Of a stretch of DNA of 64,000 nt, positions 56,864 through 64,000 are shown one piece after another (position 1 is the first letter of the stretch; every line of letters starts with the position of its first letter). The position numbers and the translations under genes are program-made. The notes under the pieces are model-generated. The model was given only the letters and a program-made list of their open reading frames with translations, was not told the origin of the DNA and did not search any database. Source of the stretch: JACRCT01 sp049841135 (GTDB taxonomy: Bacteria; Myxococcota; Myxococcia; Myxococcales; UBA5297); NCBI GenBank assembly GCA_049841135.1, contig JASGHK010000005.1, positions 930,001 through 994,000 on the forward strand, in the 5' to 3' direction.

Positions 56864-57940
56864 TCAGCAAGTGCCGGCGCGGACGCGTTCAAGGAGGGCG
56901 CGCAGGTCCCGCAAGCCGAAGGTGCGCGCCAGCTTGTCGAGATCTCGCTCCGACGGCCCGTCGAGCACCGAAGGGGTCCGCCCGGTGTCGCTGAGCCACC
57001 GGCTCTCGAGTATGGACACGAGCTCCGAGGCCACCTGCGGCTCGAGCGGTGACCGTCCAACGGCGTGCATCGCGAGAGCAGAGACCGCCGCTTTGTCCCG
57101 GTCGAGCTTCTGCGAGAACGTCGCCTCGACGACCGGATCGTCCACCGGCGAGCGCGCGGCCCGGACGAACCACAGCGAGGCCGCGGCCCAGCTCTCGGCC
57201 TTGGCCTGCAGCTTCTGGGCGATGGAGAGGGCCGCCCAGGGATCGCCTTGTTGCGCGAGTCGAATCGCGAGCGGGTGGCGACTCTCGTCGGGCTCCTTGA
57301 ACGACAAGAAGTGGAGGACCTGGGTCGCCTCGCGCGAGCCGTCCTGCGACAGGCGCTCGAGCTCCTCGCGCGGGCACGGGTCGTCGCCCATCCACTGAAA
57401 CCGTGCGCGGACGAACCGCTCGTGGAGGGTGGAGGCCGGCAGGAACGGGAGCAGTGCTCTCCACTGCGGCTCGTTGGGCAAGGGGCTCGAGTCGGCCACG
57501 TCCGGATGCGTCCCGAGCACCTTCTCAGCGAACGCGAGCGCACGCGTGGCGTCGAGCTTCTTGGGCACCTGGAATTTCGCGCGCGTCAGCGCGGCGCCGA
57601 GCCTGACCTCGAGCACCTCGAGCCGACCGAGCCGGCCCGCGTCCTGCTCGGCCAGATGCAGCATCCCCTCGCTGACGATGCTCCCTGGCAGGAAGCGAGC
57701 CGCGTCTGCGCACCTGCCGTCCTCGGCGAGCTGCGCCAGCAACTCACCGTGCCCGCTCACCCGCTCGATCATCGCGCGGGCTGCCGTCAGGGCGCGCTTC
57801 TCGCTGCTCTCGAGCGCGCTCTTCGCGTGCGCCTCGATCGCCTCGAGCACGCTCGTGTGCAGCCAAGGCAGCCTTGGAGCCATCTCGGACAGGGAGGCCA
57901 AGACATCCGGTGGGAGCTCGTACGGAAGGTCGACCTTCAT
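56864..57940 (-). CDS. Uncharacterised helical protein
   Basis: 358-residue all-helical protein without signal peptide or membrane segment; starts MKVDLPYELPPDVLASLSEM. I recognise no domain. Helical repeats with Ala-rich hydrophobic spacing (AARAMIERVSGHGELLAQLA, ALSIAQKLQAKAESWAAASL) suggest a HEAT or TPR-like scaffold. The ATG at 57940 is preferred; a TTG start 36 bases upstream cannot be excluded. Confidence 0.55.
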   Translation of the reverse strand: MKVDLPYELPPDVLASLSEMAPRLPWLHTSVLEAIEAHAKSALESSEKRALTAARAMIERVSGHGELLAQLAEDGRCADAARFLPGSIVSEGMLHLAEQDAGRLGRLEVLEVRLGAALTRAKFQVPKKLDATRALAFAEKVLGTHPDVADSSPLPNEPQWRALLPFLPASTLHERFVRARFQWMGDDPCPREELERLSQDGSREATQVLHFLSFKEPDESRHPLAIRLAQQGDPWAALSIAQKLQAKAESWAAASLWFVRAARSPVDDPVVEATFSQKLDRDKAAVSALAMHAVGRSPLEPQVASELVSILESRWLSDTGRTPSVLDGPSERDLDKLARTFGLRDLRALLERVRAGTC

Positions 57941-58030
57941 GGGGGCATCGTCGATGGCTGCGGCGGCGCCGGGCAAGGAGATCAGCTGGCACGGACCGGC
58001 AGAGCCGCTCGCTCCACGGGCCGGACCCGC

Positions 58031-59065
58031 TCAGCGGATGGTGCCGACGGCGAACCAGACGAGCATCCCCAGCGCGCCGATCAGTCCCGCCTTCCCGGCC
58101 AGCGACATCGAGTGCCAGGCGTGCTCGAGGCGGACGAGGCCTCCGGTCGGCGCCGGGTCGTAGCGCAGCAGCCCGGGCCTTACCTCCGACCGGATGCGGC
58201 AGGCACGCGCGTCGATGGCGAAGCTGCTCGAGCACTCGGGGCAGCTGGCGATGCCGCGCCGTCCGACGGGGATGCGCAGCCGCCGCCCGCACGTGTGCTT
58301 GAAGCAGAGGACCACCGCTCTCTCTTCCGGCGGCGCGAAGCACAGCCGCGGGGCGCGGAAGGTCAGCGCCCGCAGGGCTCTCTGGTTCAGGATGCCGGTG
58401 AAGCTCACCAGGACCGCGAGGTCGTCGCGGACGTGGCGCACGGCGAGCCGCGGCGCGATCCCCAGTTCGGAGGCGACGAAGGCGTAGGCGAAGCGCAGCA
58501 GGTGCGCCGGCAGGTAGCCGAAGGCGCGATGCCACTCGTAGCGGACGCCCTCCTTCTCCTCGACCTTGTCGAGGATGCCGTTGAGCGTGAGCGGCCCCAG
58601 GCCGGTGAGCATGGCGGTGAGGTCGACGTGAACCTCGTCCTCGACGTTGCCGAGCTCGGGCAGCCTGCGGTCGTGGAGCAGCACGTGGCAGCACTCGTGG
58701 GCCAGGAGCGCTCCCAGCGCCGGGCCGTCCTGCCGGTAGCGCGGGTCGATCTCGATGAAGTACTCGTCGCCCCTGCGCTCGATCTGCGCCGGCCGCGACA
58801 GGTTGGGCTCGAAGCTCACCAGCACCGATCGGCAGGGCAGATCGAGGTGATCGAGCACCCGCCGCACCGCCTTCTGCAGGCTCGCGGCCGACTCGGTGCA
58901 CAGCCGATAGAACTCGTCGTCAGCCCGGAAGAGGAAGCCGCCGCGCGTCGGACACGGGAGCTGCAGCGCCAGGCTCAGGCCGCGCAAGCGGTCCGCCACC
59001 CAGCTGCGCCGGGTGATGAGGACGCCGTCGTGGTGCGGTGTCGTGGTGGTGGGCGCGGTCGGCAC
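58031..59065 (-). CDS. Membrane-anchored zinc metallopeptidase-like protein
   Basis: 344-residue protein. The zinc-peptidase motif HECCH (in LLAHECCHVLLHDRRLP) is followed by E-V-H-V-D as possible third ligand, like the ImmA/SprT-like groups. The region ahead (SFEPNLSRPAQIERRGDEYF) is a beta-rich lead-in typical of such domains. A zinc-ribbon-like pair follows (CFKHTCGRR, CPEC), then a C-terminal membrane segment (AGKAGLIGALGMLVWFAVG). Start GTG 59065 is tentative. Confidence 0.65.
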   Translation of the reverse strand: MPTAPTTTTPHHDGVLITRRSWVADRLRGLSLALQLPCPTRGGFLFRADDEFYRLCTESAASLQKAVRRVLDHLDLPCRSVLVSFEPNLSRPAQIERRGDEYFIEIDPRYRQDGPALGALLAHECCHVLLHDRRLPELGNVEDEVHVDLTAMLTGLGPLTLNGILDKVEEKEGVRYEWHRAFGYLPAHLLRFAYAFVASELGIAPRLAVRHVRDDLAVLVSFTGILNQRALRALTFRAPRLCFAPPEERAVVLCFKHTCGRRLRIPVGRRGIASCPECSSSFAIDARACRIRSEVRPGLLRYDPAPTGGLVRLEHAWHSMSLAGKAGLIGALGMLVWFAVGTIR

Positions 59066-59156
59066 GGGTCAAACCGACCGGCAGCCTAGCACCCGGACCG
59101 AGACGCCTCGAACCTTCGGGCTCGGAACACCTTCGGGCTCGGACGGCGCTTCCGGA

Positions 59157-60672
59157 TCAGACGACCAGCTTCTGCGCGCCGGGCTTCATCGCCCCCGAGC
59201 GCTCATAGAAGGGCGAGCGGGACTGCGCCGCGTCGAGCCGGGTCGCGGTCGCGGCCGGAGTGAACGGCTCCTTCCAGAAGTTGGTCCCGCGCCGGAGGTC
59301 GCCCACGAAGCGGTACTTGTTGAGCGGGACGAGCCGGTCGTAAAGCCAGCGCAGCGAGGGCACCATCCGGTAGGTGTAGAGGAACCACTGGAAGTAGTTG
59401 AGGGACAGCAGCGCCGGCCGGCGTGCCCAACCCCGGAGCTCGGGGAAGAGGCGCTCGTTCTGGTAGGCGTGACGGTAGAGCGCGTGGCGGTGGGGCACCG
59501 AGTAGTACTGGCTCGTGAGCCAGCGGATGCCGCCCTGGAGCTGCTCGGGCGTCATGCCGAGCGGGCGGACGACCACCTTGTCCTTGCCGATGTACTCGTC
59601 GTAGTCCGTCGTCAGGATCCGCCCTTCGCGCAGGTAGCGCTGGTACGTCGCGGTGCCGGGGAAGGGGATCTCCGTCGTGAAGGTGGAGTGGTAGATGCGC
59701 GAGTCGCGGAGGAACTCCCACGTCTTCTCGAAGGTGTCCGGCCCGTCCCAGTCGAAGCCGAACACGAAGTTGCCCGAGGCCATCATCCCCTCGGTCTGGA
59801 TGGCGGCGACGATCTCCTGGTAGCGCGCGGCCAGGGCGCCCTTCCCCGTCCGGTCGAGGGTCGCCTGGTTGAGCGACTCGAAGCCGGTGGTGATGAGCGC
59901 GCAGCCGGCCTCGTGCGCCAGCCGGAGGTTCTCCGGGTCGAGGCAGAACTCGGTGCGCACCTGCATCCCGAACGGCGTGCGCGGCTCCAGCTTGGCCAGC
60001 TCGCGGAACAGCTCGCGCGCGAAGTCGACGTCGCCGGCGAGGTTGTCGTCCACGAAGTACATGGCGCGGACGGACGCCGGGCGCGCGCGGATCTGCGCCA
60101 GGACGTGGCGCAGGGGGTAGGTCCGGAAGCCGCGGGTCATCCGCTTGGAGAAGCAGAAGCTGCACGCCTCGGGGCAGCCGCGGCTGGCGATGACCGGGAA
60201 GAAGAAGGACTGGTAGCGGTCGAGCCGCATCAGGTCGATCCGCGGGAGCGGCAGCGTCGCCAGGTCGGGCGGCGGGTCGTCGTAGATCCCCGCGACCGTC
60301 GCCGGGTTGGTGAGCATCTGGTCGCAGATGCGCATCCACGACGTCTCGCCCTCGCCGCAGACGACGGCGTCGGCGTGCTCGAGCGCCTCGTCGGGCATTG
60401 CGGTCGCGTGGTGGCCGCCGATGACCACCTTGACGCCGCGGGCGCGGTAGAGGTCCGCGAGCGCGTAGGCCGCCTTGATGCGCGGGGTGGACGCGGAGAT
60501 CCCGACGAGGTCCACCGGCTCGTCGAGGACGAGCCGCTCGCGCAGCAGGTCGACGATGCAGACCTCGAAGCGGTCCTCGGGCGTGACCGCGGCCAGGCTC
60601 GCGAGCGTCAAAGTGGGGACCTCGAGCTTCCCACGGAATCGAGATCAGTTTGACGCGGAGCTTGCGGCCCAT
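59157..60672 (-). CDS. B12-binding radical SAM protein (one frameshift in this assembly)
   Basis: Cobalamin-dependent radical SAM enzyme, 504 residues after correction. N-terminal B12-binding fold (VDLVGISASTPRIKAAYALA, VVIGGHHATAMPDEAL) without the His-on motif DxHxxG, then the radical SAM motif CPEACSFC (CxxxCxxC). It is interrupted at 60624-60630, where an extra base sits in a GAGCTC. Dropping it joins MGRKLRVKLISIPWELE to VPTLTLASLAAVTPEDRF. Start ATG 60672. Substrate unknown; relatives include Fe-S/cobalamin methyltransferases and hopanoid or lipid modifiers. Confidence 0.85.
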
Positions 60673-61155
60673 TCCTCTCACCTCGAAGCGGTCGCTGGGG
60701 ACCCGACGGCTGGGCCGCCATGCTCATCGATGCGGCCTTCAGCTGTCACGCCCCGGCCGATGACGAGGAGAGCGAAAACGCACGCGCTGGGACAACACTT
60801 CCCGGCCACCAGCAGGCCTTGCGGCTCGCCCCTTACGTGGCGTGTGTCCAGGGGGGAGTACGGTTGCTCGCTCGCCGAGGGGCCGGAGATGAAGGAGGCG
60901 ATGGCTGGCGATCCGCGAGGACGCAGCGAGGGCGCAGCGTGCGTGCAGGGAGGCCAGACAGACGGCTGGCCATCGGCGTGGGGTGGAGTTCCCCCTCTCC
61001 GCGAAGCCGGAGAGGGGGTCAGGGGGTGAGGCTCGGACACCCCATGCGTGCGCGCGACCCCTCACCCGGACGACGCAATCCAGCGAGACCAGGCCAGAAA
61101 GGTCCGGGCACGACCGCTGCATCCGCCTTGGCGCGCGGAGGCGAGGAGGTCGCAC
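60673..61155. other. Intergenic region with a REP-like hairpin
   Basis: About 480 bases without a credible gene. At 60991-61018 is a perfect 11-base-arm hairpin (CCCCCTCTCCG/CGGAGAGGGGG, 6-base loop), followed by GTCAGGGGGTGAGG. This resembles GGAGAGGGGG-type palindromic repeats common in GC-rich genomes and the C-rich dyad inside the kinase gene at 35301-35323. It could also act as a terminator for neither, one or both flanking genes. Confidence 0.6.
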
Positions 61156-62094
61156 ATGAAGGCTTGGGTCGTGGCTCTGGCGGCGCTGGCGTGGACCTCG
61201 GCGGCGAAGGCGGCCGAGAAGCCGGCAGCGGTGCAGATCTGCCTCGAGGGCGCCAAAGGCATCGCGCTGTTCTCCGACACGCCGCGGCGCAACTACCGCG
61301 CCCTGGCGGAGGGCGGCTACGTGCTCGACCTCGACGTGACGATGGACGGGCGCGCCCCGGAGCGGATCAGCAAGGGCGGCGGGGCGAGCTGCCTGCGCGC
61401 CTGGGTGCTGGCGGGGGCGGTCAGCGCCATCCGCGTGTCGTTCGACCGGACCGACCTGAACCTCGTGCCGCAGGAGCGCGCGGTGAAGCTCAAGCTCAAG
61501 CCCGACCTCTGGTACGACGGCGGCTCGTTCGCGGTCGAGCGCGGGGCGTACTCGAAGGTGTCCACCGCGCTTCCGGGCGAGTTCGAGCTGCAGCGCCTCG
61601 AGGACGCCCCGTGGTCGAAGGGCCCGTTTCCGATGAAGGACCTCTCGCAGGTGCCGCAGGGCAACTACTCGGTGCTCTACGCGCCGCCGGCGCCGGGCGA
61701 GGGCTCCTGCGAGATCACCGTCCGCGTCGTGGCGACCGGCACGGTGACGACGGAGCGCAACGCCAGGCTCCTGGCCGAGCTCGTGGAGACCTACCAGAAG
61801 GAATACGCGCCGGAGGTGGCCAAGAGCCTGAAGGCGACCTGCACCGCGGCGCAGGCGCTGGAGATGCGGGTGGCCATCGTCGACGGGATCTACCGCGACG
61901 CCTGGAACCCTCGGATCACCAAGATCAAGCGCCTCGGTCGCGAGAAGAAGTACGAGCTCGTCGTCGACGGGCAGCGCAGCCCCTTCGCCAACGGGCAGTT
62001 CCTGGCGCTCGGCTTCGGGCAGTCGGTGGAGCTGGTCGAGGCGTCGCCGGCCGAGCACCTGGCGAGCGCCGCCGAGCAGGCCGCGGCCCGGTAG
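61156..62094 (+). CDS. Exported protein of unknown function
   Basis: 312-residue protein with a signal peptide (MKAWVVALAALAWTSAAKAA, cleavage after AKA). The ATG at 61156 follows GAGGAGG. The mature part has three Cys (ICLEG, ASCLRAW, GSCEITV plus CTAAQ) and mixed alpha/beta content; a dipeptide-rich region near the end is unremarkable. No domain recognised. First of three exported proteins on the plus strand up to the window edge. Confidence 0.65.
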   Translation: MKAWVVALAALAWTSAAKAAEKPAAVQICLEGAKGIALFSDTPRRNYRALAEGGYVLDLDVTMDGRAPERISKGGGASCLRAWVLAGAVSAIRVSFDRTDLNLVPQERAVKLKLKPDLWYDGGSFAVERGAYSKVSTALPGEFELQRLEDAPWSKGPFPMKDLSQVPQGNYSVLYAPPAPGEGSCEITVRVVATGTVTTERNARLLAELVETYQKEYAPEVAKSLKATCTAAQALEMRVAIVDGIYRDAWNPRITKIKRLGREKKYELVVDGQRSPFANGQFLALGFGQSVELVEASPAEHLASAAEQAAAR

Positions 62095-62355
62095 CTTCAA
62101 ACAGGGCCCGGTCGTCGTCCTCTCCCAGCCGGACGGGCCGCCAGAGGCCCGCCTCGCGGCACCAGTCCGCCTTCCCGGTCTCCCGCCCACGCTCTGCTCG
62201 GCTTCTCGCGAGCCGCGCTCCCGAGGCTTGCGCTCACGTCCACGGGGCCTCTCCGCCATGGGCCTGCCCGTGCCGCCCCGCGCGCAAGCGTCTACCGACG
62301 CAGCCGGCGTGCAGATATAAGAGCGGCGCGCGGGCCACCGTGGGGAGGAGGAAGC

Positions 62356-63349
62356 ATGAGGGCGAGAGCAGCAGCGACGCTATCGGTCCTGTTCAGCCTG
62401 TTTTCCGCGGAGGGCTTCGCGGCACCGAAGCCCGTGCGCGTCTTGCTCCTCGACCTGCGCACGACGTCCGTCGACCGAGGCTCCGTCCTCGGGCTGGTCC
62501 CGCTCATCGCCTCGGAAGCGGCCAAGCCGCCCTTCCGGCTGATCACGAGCTCCGACGTGGCCGCGGTCCTCGGAGTCGAGAAGCAGAAGCAGCTGGTGGG
62601 CTGCACCGACACCACGTGCATCCAGGAGATCGGCGGGGCGCTGGCGGCGAAGTACCTCATCCTCCCGGAGATCTCGATGGTGGGCGGGATCCACCTGCTC
62701 TCCATCGTGGTGCTCGAGAGCCTCGACCGGGCAGCCGCTGACGCGCGTGACGCGCCTGGTGCCCCCGGAGAAGGGCGTCGCCGGGCTGGTGGAGGTCGCG
62801 CCGTCGGCCGTCGCCGAGGCGATGGAGCCCCTTCGCGCCAAGGCGATGGAGGGCGCTTCGGCGCCCGCTGCGACCGAGCCGAAGGCGCCCGAGCCCACCG
62901 CGACGAACGCGCCCGCGCAGAGCGCACCTGCGGCGAACGTCCAGCCGCTGGCCACGCCCGGCTCGCCCTCGGCGCCCGCCGAGGCGGTCTCCGCACCGGC
63001 GTCGACGGGAACGCTGCGCACGGCGGGATACGTCGCCGACGGAATCGGCGCGGCCGGCCTCGTCGCGGCGGTCATCTGCGACGTCCTCGGAGATGCCGAC
63101 CACCAGACGGCGGAGCGAATCCTCTTGGGCAAGCAGGCCGGCGATCAGGCCGCGTTCGACAATGCCAACAACGCCTTCAAGACCAAGCGCGCCGTCGCCG
63201 TGTCGCTCTATGCCGGGGGCGCCGCGGTGCTGGTGGCCGGGCTGGTGATGACCCTCCTCCCGGAGCAGAAGGCCGACGCGCCCAAGGTGGGGCTGAGCAT
63301 CGGACCCGATGGCAGTGGCTACCTGTCGGTGAGCGGGGTGTGGCGATGA
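62356..63349 (+). CDS. Exported protein with C-terminal membrane segments (one frameshift in this assembly)
   Basis: Starts MRARAAATLSVLFSLFSAEG with a signal peptide; ATG 62356 follows GGAGGAGGA. The first half (VLLLDLRTTSVDRGSVLGLV ... CTDTTCIQEIGGALAAKYLI) resembles CsgG/LpoB-like periplasmic sensors of unknown function seen in Myxococcota. The frame slips at 62718-62724 where GAGCTC is expected; dropping one base gives IVVLESSTGQPLTRVTRLVP and 330 residues. Near the C-terminus are two hydrophobic segments (VADGIGAAGLVAAVICDVLG; YAGGAAVLVAGLVMTLL). Its stop overlaps the next start (ATGA). Confidence 0.7.
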
Positions 63350-64000
63350 GACTGATTCCCTGCCTGGCGGCGCTGTCGCTGCTCACCGGCTGCACCCTGT
63401 TCGACGAAGACCTCGTCTGGCCCACCGACGCCCACGGCCTGGTCGAGGACGGCGGCGCCTCGGACGCCGCGGTCTCGCCCTCGGATGCCGCGAGCGATGC
63501 TGCGATCTCCTTCGCGGACGCCGCGAGCCCCGGAACCGACGCAGGAGGCGCACCAGACGCGTCGTCCGGCTCGCCGGACGTGGGGGTGCCAACGGACGCC
63601 TCCCATGTGGCTCCCGACGCGTCGGGCGGCGCCGTCGAGACGACGATTCCCGTCATCAACGACCGAGGCGCCGGGGGTCACGCCGCCTTCGCGACCTCTC
63701 CCAACAACCTGGTTCATTTCAAGGGCGTGGTCGTGTCTCCCGTCTTCACCGACAGCAAGGACACGACCAGCGCAGACCCGGCCTATTGGTTCTGCCGCAC
63801 GGGCGTCTACCTCGCTGACCAGAACGGAGGCGGCGCACACAACGGCATCCTGTTGACGACCAGGGGCTCGGTGACGCCGCCGGATGCGGGGAGCCTCTGC
63901 AGGCGAGATTCTCCGCTCGAGAGGATTCAAGCCGGCGGCGACGCCGGCCTGGAGATCGGTGAAGAGCTGGAGGTGACCGGCCTCTACCTCGAGGATTGCC
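63346..64000 (+). CDS. Lipoprotein with D/A-rich linker (runs off the right edge)
   Basis: N-terminal part (218 codons) of a lipoprotein: MRLIPCLAALSLLTGC with lipobox LLTGC. A roughly 65-residue low-complexity Asp/Ala/Ser linker follows (SDAAVSPSDAASDAAISFAD and similar), like the linker before the MYXO-CTERM tail at 46382. A beta-rich domain then starts (NLVHFKGVVVSPVFTDSKDT). Start ATG 63346 overlaps the preceding stop. C-terminal part outside the window; surface location inferred. Confidence 0.75.
   Translation, partial: MRLIPCLAALSLLTGCTLFDEDLVWPTDAHGLVEDGGASDAAVSPSDAASDAAISFADAASPGTDAGGAPDASSGSPDVGVPTDASHVAPDASGGAVETTIPVINDRGAGGHAAFATSPNNLVHFKGVVVSPVFTDSKDTTSADPAYWFCRTGVYLADQNGGGAHNGILLTTRGSVTPPDAGSLCRRDSPLERIQAGGDAGLEIGEELEVTGLYLEDC

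Overview
The window is very GC-rich chromosomal DNA from a member of the Myxococcota, most likely an Anaeromyxobacter-like anaerobe or facultative anaerobe. Three things suggest this: a textbook MYXO-CTERM sorting tail on the large surface protein at 46382-50950, the number of chemosensory and hybrid-kinase genes, and the respiratory gene set ([FeFe] hydrogenase, periplasmic nitrate reductase, multihaem cytochromes). This is inference from gene content; no rRNA or other phylogenetic marker is present. I saw no tRNA, rRNA, CRISPR array, insertion sequence or prophage.

Layout. 1-6738: the N-terminal part of an [FeFe] hydrogenase, an SDR oxidoreductase divergent from an AraC-type regulator (with a long inverted repeat between them), a TIGR02996-type protein and a squalene-cyclase-like toroid protein. 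6745-15672: a complete minus-strand chemosensory operon (two CheW, CheR-TPR, CheB, CheA-REC, MCP) coupled to a short PstS-like periplasmic protein, a porin and a CheY-like regulator. 15893-23844: assorted membrane, TPR, cyclase and CYTH genes. 23870-30793: a nitrate-respiration locus, with napD-napA-(tetrahaem)napB on the plus strand divergent from a tetrahaem lipoprotein, a ferredoxin-like NrfC, NrfD and an Rrf2 regulator. 30824-37637: a second signalling operon (CHASE3/GAF/three-receiver kinase, CheR, CheB, REC-kinase). 38037-46253: zinc-ribbon protein, DEAD-box helicase, two small TetR-controlled loci and rlmM. 46382-64000: LamG surface protein, trypsin-like lipoprotein, PAS kinase, TMTC-like glycosyltransferase, metallopeptidase, B12/radical-SAM enzyme and three exported proteins, the last cut by the window edge.

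How the genes work together. The nap locus reads as a quinol -> NrfD/NrfC -> haem c -> NapB -> NapA electron path, with NrfCD in place of NapC/NapGH. The first chemosensory operon looks like a non-flagellar (alternative function) pathway with its own porin and periplasmic ligand-binding protein. The TetR gene at 43694 sits with a hydrolase and a quinone-oxidoreductase-like gene, and the same operator sequence occurs at both promoters.

Sequence quality. Eleven genes are broken at twelve sites, and each site coincides with a GATC or GAGCTC palindrome in the reconstructed reading frame. I read these genes as functional in the organism and broken in this assembly, probably by base-calling errors at modified motifs. 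The end coordinates given for such genes span the frameshifts.
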